Of a stretch of DNA of 64,000 bases, positions 1 to 9,629 are shown piece by piece; the stretch's first letter is position 1; each line of letters begins with the position of its first letter. The stretch spans positions 459,853,501 through 459,917,500 of the forward strand of contig CM057454.1 of the NCBI GenBank assembly GCA_016271365.2, read 5' to 3'. The notes under the pieces were generated by a model. That model had not been told where the DNA came from, made no database searches, and was given only the letters and a program-made list of their open reading frames with translations. The DNA comes from Neoceratodus forsteri. Taxonomy: Eukaryota > Chordata > Ceratodontiformes > Ceratodontidae. The translations under genes and the position numbers were made by a program.

Positions 1-1898
1 CATGACAATCTATCTTACAAAAATATGCTAAAATCATTTTTCCAAAGGTCTATTACAAAATGGGTTAGTAAGCCTAACTCGCAACAGGTAATATTGAGGC
101 TCAGATTCTTGAAATCAAAGCAAGTATGCAACCAATCTGAAAACAGAAAGAAACAATAAGAAATGCCTAATGTACAGTAGGGCCCTGAGACATATCGCAA
201 TATCCAAAGCTACAGAAAACATTGTTCTCAGCCAGACACTCAAAATCTGTACTTGACATGTCATTTCCTAAGAGCTGTTGAAAACTTGCTTTTTTAACCA
301 GTATTGCTGTAATCGGTTTTAGCACTTTGCATTACATTTCTCACATGTGTAACTATTGCATTTTAAAAGGTTTAGCCCACAGTTTTCCTTGCAAATGCCA
401 CTATTCAGTGGTCTCACACAGCAAGTCAAAAATTCCCAGAAACATTTTTTTTTGTTCTTGGACATCTTAGCTTCAAAAAGCAGAAAAAAGTTGGGACCCA
501 ACTATTTCTATGGCCTGAAAAATGTAACCTTTTCTCTGACTTTTTTACTTGTACAGATATGTAAAATCTTCAGGATTTATGAGTTCTATCTTTTGTATCA
601 ATAGCTGGCTATGAATGTCTAACAAAATCTGTCAGAAACCAATAACAATAAATGAGGTAATCTTTAAGATAATTGAACTCCTTGATAGAATAGACTGGTA
701 CAAGTGAATAGATAGACAATGAAGAACTTTTAAAATCATACCTGTAGATAGATGTCAGCTAGTCATTGCACATTTGTCATATACTTACAGCAGTACTTCT
801 TATGTTATTATCTGTTTTCTCTGAAATTTAATTTATAAAGTAAAAAAAGCTGCGTATGACAATCTGCATATGTAGGTCCATCAGGTCCACCCTCCACTTC
901 AAAAGCACTGGTAATCGCATTCTGTTGCACCACGGTCTACTCAGTCTATAGTGATAAAACAAAGGTTAAAAATGGAGCATTCTGATTGGCTAACAGCATT
1001 CTCAGAGGGTTATGTTCACGGCCCAAAATACTCATGTACAATAAAAAAATTAGAAATATAATAAAACAGTTTTAAAAAATTTAAACATTTTAGTTTAATA
1101 ATAGAATTGGGATGCTCCAGGGGTTGGGTTTCCATTGCTAAGTTAACCTATGCACGTAAGACACTTGGTTACAACTTGTGTCTCATGACCCCCCTCCCTT
1201 GGGTTAGATTACTGAACGGTAACCCAACCCCTTGTTATGCCTTAATGCTTAAGTAACTCCACTCATGCCGAAGATATGGAAGGAGTCACCCAGCCCCATG
1301 CAAAAACAGCAAAATGAGATGATGTTGTACTCCTGAAAACACCATGTTTTGCTGGAGCATGTAGTAACAGTGGTGGGAGGCTCTATAACTAATCCCCTGT
1401 GTATGTCCATCGAATCCAATCAGCACATTTACTAGTCCCATGCTCTGGGCTCTACAATCCTTTAAGGTCTTGTGCAAGCCCTATCTATGTGAGTCAATGG
1501 ATCAGAACTAGTAAGTGCCTTTTACGGCCCCGAATGGTCCCAAAGACTGACCTATTTTATTTAAAGGCGATAGGAAATTATTTTCATGCCTTTTGGTGCT
1601 CTCCTCTTTTCATTTTTGTATTATTGTTTATTAAGCACAATTCACAAAAGTCTAAGTATTCTGTACATCACAAAAATACAAAATTATCAATACAAGTAAA
1701 ACATTTTCCGATGATTGCAAAAGCACAAAACACTGTGAGATTTGAAACACAGAAGGGTAGAGAAGGCCAAAGAATGTGTCCAGCCAAAGGAAAAGCAAGC
1801 ATCTGAAGTCAATATAATTTTAATTCTGTAATCAGTAATAAACTTGCATCAAAAGAATGAAGTGGGCAAGAGAAAATACAGAGAATAATGTATGGGCA
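1..1898. other. Unassigned AT-rich DNA, no gene seen
   Basis: No open frame here has a recognisable domain, splice pattern or codon bias, and the short open frames are what AT-rich DNA gives by chance. The only structure noted is a short imperfect inverted repeat: GGGGTTGGGTT near 1120 is matched by AACCCAACCCC near 1223, enclosing about 115 bp. It could be an old mini-element, but the arms are only about 15 bp. Confidence 0.5.
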
Positions 1899-1899
1899 A

Positions 1900-2045
1900 A
1901 TGGGCAACCATACACAACAAGGCTGTGTTTCTATCAAGGGGTTGAGATGACAGCATATGGACCTCAAGAGTGAAACTCAAGAGGTCCAGGCTGTCATCTC
2001 AGCCCCAAGATGGAAACACATGCCGAGTTGTGTGTGGTTGCCCAT
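1900..2045. mobile_element. Hairpin mini-element (MITE-like), about 146 bp
   Basis: The whole segment folds back on itself. The left half starts ATGGGCAACCATACACAAC and runs through a TTGAGATGACAGC stretch. The right half carries GCTGTCATCTCAGCC and ends GTGTGTGGTTGCCCAT. The arms meet near 1972 with almost no loop, and mismatches are scattered point differences. Full-length palindromes of this size are typical of non-autonomous DNA elements or foldback relics. No coding potential is seen and no target duplication could be settled. The superfamily is unknown. Confidence 0.65.
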
Positions 2046-2399
2046 ATTTTATTTTATGTAGTATATGGTTTTGCACACAGAAATCACAGAAGTGTTACCA
2101 TCCTAAATAAAAAAAAACACAAAAAAAGTGCCATTTCTTTTTTCTGTTTAATGATCGAAATTAAATTTGAAGACTTTTACCAGTTAAAAGGTACAAATGT
2201 GGGCACTGGGGAATTAGTAATCAGCTAGGTGCTGGGAGAATGAGGAATTTAGCATTTTATGACCTTTGAACTGTGCTAAACAACTGCTTTGAATGCACAC
2301 AACAGCACTTTGGAATACACACAGTGGTTTAGAATGTGCACAAGGATTTTGAGCATGCTGATTTTTATACAGAACAAAGGCCAGCCATATATTATGTAA
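2046..2399. other. Spacer, nothing recognised
   Basis: AT-rich spacer between two hairpin elements. No coding, RNA or repeat signal is seen. Confidence 0.4.
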
Positions 2400-2547
2400 G
2401 CAATAATACCCAACAGGGTGGGTGGTATTGTGCTATACCGGACCGCCCTGGGGCGTAATGAGGCCCGACGCCGCAGGCGGAGGGTCTTATAGCCCCTGGA
2501 AGGTCCGGTATAGCACAATACCGCTCACCCTGGAGGGTATTATTGCT
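2400..2547. mobile_element. GC-cored hairpin mini-element, about 148 bp
   Basis: The left arm begins GCAATAATACCC and includes GGTATTGTGCTATACCGGAC. The right arm is its reverse complement, including GTCCGGTATAGCACAATACC and ending GGGTATTATTGC. The centre is CpG-rich (CCGACGCCGCAGGCGG) in an AT-rich neighbourhood. The arms are nearly identical, so this copy looks younger than the hairpin at 1900. The fold, size and lack of coding potential suggest a palindromic MITE. The flanks do not show a clear target duplication. Confidence 0.7.
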
Positions 2548-2744
2548 CTTAGAAAATGGGCCACTGTATAAGATATGTATATGTTTCAAAATAAATAATT
2601 TTGATGTTAATTTATATGTCAAAATGATAAAATAGTTCCTCCGCCTGTATTAGAATGCTGTGTTGTTGTTTTTTTGAGTTAGGGACTTTTGTCTTGCTTG
2701 AGTCTCTGTAGTTGTGCCTTTGGAGCTGGTTGTCATGTTTACTC

Positions 2745-2745
<1 letters not shown>

Positions 2746-2792
<47 letters not shown>
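2746..2792 (+). repeat. (CA)n microsatellite
   Basis: An almost pure CA dinucleotide run of about 46 bp follows ACTCCC and ends CAGGGC. It explains the spurious valine/cysteine-rich open frame on the opposite strand. Confidence 0.95.
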
Positions 2793-2794
<2 letters not shown>

Positions 2795-3029
2795 GCTTAA
2801 CAATATTTGCATATTACTAGGTTTTTTTTTGGTAGCTTTTGTAGTGTGGTCACAGTAACCAGTACTGGATGTGTAGATTGTACAGTAGAGGAAATTGGGA
2901 TCAGTAAGAGTGAGGTACTGTGTTTTTTATTTTCACACAATATAATCTATGCAGGAGAAGAAGCTTGCTTGCTAATTAGTTTAGTGAATGCATAACAGCT
3001 ACATGAGTGGGCGAGACACTGAGACAGCT

Positions 3030-3400
3030 TTCTAAGTCCTGTAATTATGCTTTTTCTCGCTCCTGCCCGCTTTAGCACTACCGCATGAGCGGCTTTCTTC
3101 AATAGCAGCTCCTGCTGCCTCTCAACACTTACGGCATAAACAGTGAGCTTTACTGCAGGAGCAGCGGTTCGGGTGGGGTGGCGCTTCCACCATTGCCTCC
3201 TCCACCTCCCGCTGTCTCCCTTTTTCTCAGTCTTCCACGTACATGAGTAGGCCGCAGCCTGAGCTCCGTAGGGGGTGGGAGTTATAAGTGCCCACAGCCA
3301 CTTTCCTTGGAGCACGATCGCGCTATGCGTCGACCTGCAGCCCCAGTGTATCCATCTCGCTGCTCGAACACTGGCACACACACAACTAGCCCTGCTGCAC
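3030..3400. other. CpG-rich patch of unknown nature
   Basis: This stretch is much richer in G, C and CpG than its surroundings (for example CACGATCGCGCTATGCGTCGAC near 3313-3335). A 144-codon open frame runs on the minus strand (2947-3381), but its protein has no recognisable domain and is rich in Arg, Ala and Trp, as expected from GC-rich non-coding DNA. It could be an unmethylated promoter-like island, the GC-rich 5' end of an unidentified repeat, or simply a young insertion that has not yet lost CpGs. Nothing downstream supports a promoter role. Confidence 0.3.
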
Positions 3401-3692
3401 TTTTGTTAAATTACATTGATTTTTATTTATTACAAACATACAGCAAAGTGAAGCAGCATGTCACATTAAAGGGGTGATGGCTGAGCCTCTGGTTTATGGC
3501 TCGCTAAACCTCAAAAGCAACATGGAGGCATTTGCCTTTTGTAAAATTCTACTGGCCCATTTTTCAGAATGAAATGAGGCGACAGAGGCGGGACTCGTTA
3601 TTTCGGTCTCTGTTGCCTCATACCTGCCCAGCTAATTGAAGCTTTCACCCAATCAGGATACAGAATTCCATGTGCCCATTTTCTAAATACTA
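3400..3692. other. Spacer with a small hairpin
   Basis: No gene is seen. Around 3572-3623, ATGAGGCGACAGAGG is followed about 20 bases later by CTCTGTTGCCTCAT, which could form a short stem. Confidence 0.35.
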
Positions 3693-3773
3693 TTAAAGAG
3701 CCACTGATGCCATAAGTGCTACATTGCAGAATCCAAATAAGCATACTCCCAGTAAATCTCATACCAAAAACTA
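3693..3773 (+). repeat. Left copy of an inverted repeat flanking 3.8-9.5 kb
   Basis: This segment contains GTGCTACATTGCAGAAT, AATAAGCATA and CCAGTAAATCT. It matches the reverse complement of 9541-9629 along its whole length with scattered differences. Either the pair forms the subterminal ends of one 5.9 kb element, or two copies of the same small repeat lie in opposite orientation. Confidence 0.6.
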
Positions 3774-5590
3774 GGGGCAGGATTCACAAAGCAGATGCAC
3801 TGGGCACAAGGGAGATGCGCCGGTGCAAACAGGATGTGCCCACCAAAAGCCAAATGATTCAGGAAGGGATGTGCCACGGGATGCACCGTGTTCAACCCCA
3901 TTGTGAATCACACATGATGTGCATGGTGCAAGGGGAGATGCTCAAGCACATCTGTGATGTGCAAAACCACCCAAGGGTGCAGAAGAGTGAATAAGGAGCA
4001 ACCCAGCAGGAAATGTGGGAGCAATTGGGGGACAATACAGTGGGACAAAGAAGATAGGGGCACATGCCCAAAGGGACAAGCCAGAGTGACAAAGGGCCCA
4101 ACAGTGGCCACAGCAGATGAACTGCACAGACAGGGCATACAGAACAACACCCAGTACCACATGACACAACCCACACAGGACCATGGCAGGCACACAAGGC
4201 AGGCACACTGTCACTTGCAAGGTGCCACATACCTGTGGGGGACACCATGCAGCATGGTGGTGTCCAAAGGACAAGGCCACCACCACAGGTGACCAGGGAT
4301 GTGGGGGTGTACGAAGCCACACAGGGCCACACTGGTGCATAGGTTGGGTGGCACACAGGGACATCACTGTGCCACACAGGCATGTCATACCCCCAACCAC
4401 AGTAGACTGCACACAGCTCTAATGACTGATAATGCAGCAGTGCAATGGATGCATGCCACAGGCATCACACACAGATCAAGGGCATAGACATGTGCAGCAG
4501 GATAGCAGGCCCGCCCACAAGCCACAGGCAATATGGTGGGCACACAGTGGGCGGGACATGGCATGCAGCAGGAGGTTGCTGCCTGTACAAACACATGTGC
4601 AGAGAGGAGTATGGCAGCAGGGGACAAAGGACAGCTGCAGACAACAACCAAACCCAAGAACATGATACAGTGAAGGACCACAGACAACAGGTCAGATAAA
4701 TAACAGTTTAATAAAAGCACAACAACAAAAATAACAGCAACAACTATGTACAAGAACAATGCAAAACAGGGAAGGGGAGTGTGGGACTGTATACAACATC
4801 ATCAACTGGGGAAAGCAGGGGAGAAAAGTAGCAGTGGGAGTGGGTATAGGAGATGAGTGGGGACACTGATGCAAAGTAGGGAGGGGAAACAACAGAAACA
4901 AAGTCCAAAATCACGCCATGGGGTGTACCAGGGGATGGCACACTCGTCTCCGGACCCATGCAGTGAGGAGAGAATGACAACTGATAGCGCCCTCAGCAGA
5001 CATCTCTGCATCCAGAACAGTGGCCTCAAAGAATAGTGGAGTGCATGCCGTACGTTTAGGCCCAGGCCCTGTGGTGCCTCCTGCCAGTGTCCCCCATGGC
5101 CACAACCACCAGCATGCACATCCTGGACCCCACCCACCTGTGCATAGGCAGGAGGCATCCACCATGGAAATGGCCCAGATCCCACCAGGCACAATGCACA
5201 ATGCACCAGGCATGCACAAGGTGCCACACTGATTGCACACAGGAACCAAGTGGGCACATGACCAACGTGTACAGACAGTGGCTTGTGCAGGGGTCATAAG
5301 GGCAAGCCACATGCAACATGTGCACAAGGCAATGGCCTGCACAAGCATGTAGGCCCCACCAGGACACTAATGGAGCACCACTGAGTGGCCACAGTGCTCA
5401 CGGCAAGCATACATGGTTGTTGCCAACGTAGGGACTGTGTGCACCATGGCACAGGCACATGCTGCACCAAAACTACCAATGGGCCCACATGATTAGTGAC
5501 ACACAGGCAGCCATGGTGTGCCAGCAACACCCACCTGAGTAGACACCCACCCCACCTGACAAACAGTGCATGCACAAAATGAGCACTTAC

Positions 5591-5674
5591 CTGCAGCAGG
5601 AAGGCCACCACCCTGTGCTCCTCCAGTGGTCCTTCACTACTGCAGCTGAATGGCCCACTGACTGTTTTCCAGTC
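5591..5674 (-). pseudogene. Exon-like segment, 28 codons, unknown product
   Basis: On the minus strand this 84-nt segment lies between an acceptor-like TTTCCTACAG and a donor-like CTGCAG|GTAAG, and it is open in one frame (starting DWKTVSGPF, ending VVAFLLQ). The length divides exactly by three, so phase would be preserved. No domain is recognised. It lies downstream of the SANT-like segment at 6236-6356 on the same strand and may belong to the same degraded transposon gene. Confidence 0.3.
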
Positions 5675-6235
5675 CTGTAGGAAACACAAAAGCAGAGAAT
5701 GACATGAGCTGATGTAACGTCAGGCAGCACCCCACTGGTGTGGGCATGCAATGAAGTGTCAACAAACAGTGCACCAGTGTTGAATGGCCCGACAGTGTGC
5801 AGCAATTCACAGCACCCCGGCCTGTGCCCCCAAGTGTGCAGCTGTTGGCATGCAATGCAAACGGCAGTCCCACCTCATGCATGCCACAGTGGACCTGCCC
5901 CAACCACACACCAAAGCAGAGAGGCGCACCCCATGTGACATGCGGTACATGGTACCACAGTGCAGGGGCAGCCATGCCCAAGTGTGTGTGTGTACTCCTG
6001 TGAGTGTGCTGGTGTGTGGTGCAGCTTCCCCAACCCCCATGTGCAAGTCCTGCAAATGTACGAGTGTGACATACCTGGTCAGGGCACTGCACCCCTGCAT
6101 GCACACTACTGTAAGTGATCCAGCTGCACCCTGTCCCTGAGGTGCAGGTCACTGTACCTGTGCCTGCACTGCTCCCCTGTGTGGGATATAGCTGTGTGGT
6201 TGTGCAGGATACAGCTGTGTGGTTCACCATCTTAC

Positions 6236-6356
6236 CAGCAATCCTGGCCCATACATCTGACCTGGGCTCCTGCAGGTCCTCCTAGCCAAACAGCTGGCCC
6301 TCCACCTGCATCACTAAAGCCACAAGGTGGAAGAGCTCAACCTCAGACCAGTTCAT
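6236..6356 (-). pseudogene. SANT/trihelix-like N-terminal exon fragment
   Basis: The minus-strand reading starts MNWSEVELFHLVALV, continues with an acidic helix and ends in DVWARIA before a donor-like GTAAG. The pattern of a W near the start, E/L helices and a W-x-x-I-A motif about 35 residues later is that of Myb/SANT-like DNA-binding domains found in transposon accessory proteins. One in-frame stop follows QLFG. The match is by eye only and the gene is clearly dead. Confidence 0.35.
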
Positions 6357-7627
6357 AGCCCTGGGGCTTGCTCTCCTGGCATGTGGCATGGCTACTGCTC
6401 AGTCTGCACAGAAAGTGAGCTCTAAGAGGCCTGTGCTACTGAATGGCCTAATTGTGCCATATGTGCCACTAGGCCACGTGCAAGTCCCTGAGCACAGCAA
6501 GCTGAAGCATGATTGGTGCCAATGGTGCTGACGCGTTCATGTGCAATGTGCAATAACATGGCAGGAAAATAGGGTCAGGGGTCATGGCCATGTCACACAT
6601 GTGCACAATGTACAAATCTGCCATGTTGTGTGACACACATCATCGCACAGGGCAAGGGTCATGCACAGTAGTCCACAGGCATGCAAAGGTAGTCATTGCA
6701 CAACCAAGGCATGACTAGGATCAGAAAGCACAGCAGGCATCGCGCACATGGATGTGCATGTGCATACAGATGTCACCACATGTCGTGCATGAGCTGCATG
6801 TTGGTGATGTAATTGTCAGACCAATCGTGCAACCATGGTAATGCACCTAGGGATTTGTGCTGGAGTCAGGGACATGCCCCGAACACACCACGAATGCGTG
6901 GACAATGCGCCATGTGGAGGTGCACCCAATGCAGCAGATGTGCCCTGCTGATTGGTATGAGCTATGGGCAATTATGTAATTCACAGGGATTGCTCCCATT
7001 TCAGCCCATTACTGACTTTAGAGGCATCTCACCTGTTTAGCATCTCATTATACCTGCCCAAAACTTCATTTGTATGCCCTGAGCCTTAAATGTTCCTAAC
7101 TCAGCCCTCACAGAGCACAGGTGACTGAGAGGTTTGACAGCCTTGAAAGTAAGTTCTGTTTACATTTCCTGTGCCATTGTAACTTCTGCAAATGATATTA
7201 TGGGCTGTGGACAGCCTGTTAACATCCAGACATGTGAAGGGACACCAGTCACACCCCAGTGTGTGCCACACACTGTCCCACAGCCCACCCTAGGCAAGGC
7301 TGGGGAGGAAAGGTGGAGGGTGCAGTGACTGCACATACATTGATGGTTGCAGAGTGTGGTTGTGGTCCAGGCCACCTGCCTGTGTACCATGCCATGCAAC
7401 ACCTGTGGCATGTCCAGGGACATGCATCTGTCTGTGGCATTGCACCTGGACAGGGCGATCACAGCACAGACTGCCCTGACAGACCGTGATACTGTCCCTG
7501 ACATGCTGTGCAGGCAGGTTATTCTTAGGCAGGCAGTGTGCCAGTACACAGCGGCCACTGTATGGCAGTACAGACCACTCGGGGCCCTGCATATGCATGT
7601 CTAATGTCTGTGTCTTCTATCCCACAG

Positions 7628-7995
7628 TAACCATCATGTCTGGAGGAGACAGTGCCACTGGTCGTAGGCAGCCTAAGTTCATGAATGATGAGGAGAGAGC
7701 CCTCATAGAGGCATTCAACCTACCAGAGCTGTACTGTCTGGCAGGGGTGGCAGCCATGCACTGCAGGATGAGGGCTGGGAGGCAGTAGCACACCACATTA
7801 ATGTGGTGGGGGAATACAACCAGACCATCCAGAAGTGTAGAAAACACTTGAACAATGGGAAGAGGAGGGCCAAGGAGACGGTAGCACACACTGAAGCCTC
7901 TCGGAGTGGGACAGGGGGTGGTCCACAGTTGGGTGTGTGTCTCACCCCAAATGAGGAGCTGCTCATGGCCAACATTGCCCATGAAGCTGTGTAGG
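7628..7995 (+). pseudogene. Myb/SANT-like transposon accessory protein, first exon
   Basis: An acceptor-like TTCTATCCCACAG precedes an ATG at 7636. The frame reads MSGGDSATGRRQPKFMNDEE and continues with ALIEAFN. After a frameshift around 7780 it continues with GWEAVAHHIN, QKCRKHLNNGKRRAKE and LTPNEELLMANIA. The order helix, W-x-x-(V/I)-A-x-x-(V/I)N, then Q-x-C-(R/K)-K-x-(L/W)-x-x-x-K is the classic layout of the Myb/SANT-like domain encoded beside Harbinger transposases. That protein binds element ends and carries the transposase into the nucleus. One frameshift and the absence of a clear donor at the end make it a relic. Confidence 0.5.
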
Positions 7996-8499
7996 GTGTC
8001 CCTGGAAGAGGGTTACATATGGGTGGAAGCCCATCTTAGCACTGTGAATATACATGCCCTTGACACTTGTCAGGTCACGTGTGTGCATCATGGTTGCCAT
8101 GACATCCCCACTGTGTGCTACAGGCTGCCCATGTGCCTGTGTGCAATACCCCGGGTAGTCAGAGCCCATCCATGGCCTATGCTATGCATGGCTGTGTCTG
8201 CCAGGCCATGAGCAGGGGTCACATGTGTGGTTGTGTTGCCCATCAGACTAGTGGTGCCGTACAACTGTTGGATGGGCATGGTGTAGCACTGTCCCACATA
8301 GTGCCATGTCGGTGTGTACAGGCACTGGGTGACTCCATTCATGTCTGGTGCATGGCTGCAGTGGCAGAACGGGCATTGCCTGTCATTGCCAGGGACTGTC
8401 ATGGGCAACCATGGCACACCACTGTGACACACTGTACTTGTATGTCTGCTACTACTGTCTCCATTGAATGTGACCATGTTTCCCTTCTTTCTTTTGCAG

Positions 8500-9362
8500 C
8501 TCCATCATTCCTTATGGGTGCAGCCATGTCCACGGCTGCATGGGATGCCTTAGCAGGCAATGATGCAGGCCCATCCCACGGGGCTGTGGGCACAATGGGG
8601 GATGGTTCAATCCCTGGCCCGTCCAACACAACAGTGTCTCCAGCTGCATCACCAGTGTGGCAAGCCCATCAAACCCTTCAGCTAGTGGTGCCACTGCTGG
8701 CGGGCATGACACCTCTTGGCTGTAGGATTTCCTGGATTTGGCTGATGACAACCCAGAGGACACAGTGGACATGGTTGATGCCATGCTGGTGCTGGCATCT
8801 GGCACAAAGGGGGCATACAGTGATGCCCCTGATGATCCAGACACCCCACAGATATTGGGGGACATGGTTGACAGTGGTGCACACAACACACAGGTGTCTG
8901 CACAGGTGGCACCTGCTGCCGTTGGTGGCCCTGCTGCCCATAGCACACCTGCAGAGCTTGCACAGCCCCATGATGGTGGTGGGTGCTGTGCCCTCTGCAC
9001 CTGGTCCTGCTGTGGCTGTAGGGTCAGCCATCGTTTCATGGCCAGGTGCAGTGGGTCATATGCAGGTGTCATTGGACCATGATTCCACCATACCTGAATG
9101 TAATAGGGTTGTGCATACCCATTCCCTGCACATGTCCCAGCCTGCCAGTGTGCGCCCACCACCCATGGATGCTCCACAGCAGGCTGGCACACCACCCATC
9201 TGTCGGTACCATCACCGTGAGCCTTCACCTGCCAACGAGATTGAGGGCTGTGCACACTTCCTGTGGGACACCATGGAGAGGCAGGCTTCCCTATGGGTGG
9301 AATTCAGGGGCCTTTGGATTCTGCTGGCCCTTGAGCATGAGTCAGTGGTCCATTGCACGTGA
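8500..9362 (+). pseudogene. Probable second exon of the Myb-like accessory protein
   Basis: It is preceded by a strong acceptor: a pyrimidine tract ending CTTTCTTTTGCAG at 8499. The first frame reads APSFLMGAAMSTAAWDALAG and then a Ser/Pro/Gly-rich low-complexity stretch. A shift near 8670 leads to an acidic segment (DFLDLADDNPEDTVDMVD). Another shift near 8985 returns to a frame ending PSPANEIEGCAHFLWDTMER and a stop at 9360-9362. A Pro/Ser-rich linker, an acidic patch and a C-terminal amphipathic helix are the usual tail of Harbinger Myb-like proteins. At least two frameshifts are present, and the coding assignment rests on frame continuity and the splice site. Confidence 0.4.
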
Positions 9363-9540
9363 TATTTACAACTTTAGAGAAACAGGTCCTATAAGTTTGT
9401 TGACAGGGAATACTAGCCTGTGAGGTCCCTAGATGACATCAGCAGCAGCAGCTCTTCACTGAAACAGGTTTTTTTGAACAGGTAGTGAAATCAGGGTTAC
9501 AAAATGGCTAATAACTTTAAAATGAAGAAACACGGAAATC

Positions 9541-9629
9541 TACTTTTTGGTATAAGATTTACTGGAGATATGCTTATTCTAATTCTGCAATGTAGCACTT
9601 TTGGCCAGACGGTGTCAGTAGCTCTTTAG
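9541..9629 (-). repeat. Right copy of the inverted repeat
   Basis: This is the reverse-complement counterpart of 3693-3773: it contains ATTCTGCAATGTAGCACTT and TACTGGAGATATGCTTATT. Similarity stops sharply on both sides of both copies. Confidence 0.6.

Larger units (their letters stand above)
3774..9540. mobile_element. PIF/Harbinger-like element relic (CpG-poor block)
   Basis: The block is strongly depleted in CpG and enriched in CA/TG, which suggests an old, methylated and deaminated insertion. It starts GGGCAGGATTCACAAAG right after CTA, which resembles a Harbinger terminus with a 3-bp TWA target. No matching right terminus was found, so the boundary is uncertain. Inside are a plus-strand Myb/SANT-like gene (7628-9362) and exon-like pieces on the minus strand (5591-5674, 6236-6356). 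PIF/Harbinger elements typically carry both a DDE transposase and a Myb-like protein. No DDE transposase signature could be recognised. The many other open frames in this block are by-products of CpG loss and the low stop-codon content of CA/TG-rich DNA. Confidence 0.45.

Noticed and set aside
2947..3381. 144-codon open frame, and a GTCGACCTGCAG (SalI-PstI-like) string suggesting cloning vector
   Set aside because: No recognised protein domain; the string is isolated, without other polylinker sites or vector sequence around it, so chance is the simpler explanation.
3892..7600. Many overlapping Cys/His/Trp-rich open frames on both strands
   Set aside because: They overlap one another in all frames and have simple composition caused by CA/TG richness. 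No zinc-finger spacing is regular.
8115..8499. N-terminal part of a 415-codon open frame
   Set aside because: It lies before a strong splice acceptor and has no domain. TG/CA-rich CpG-depleted DNA yields long chance frames; only the part after 8500 is treated as exon-like.
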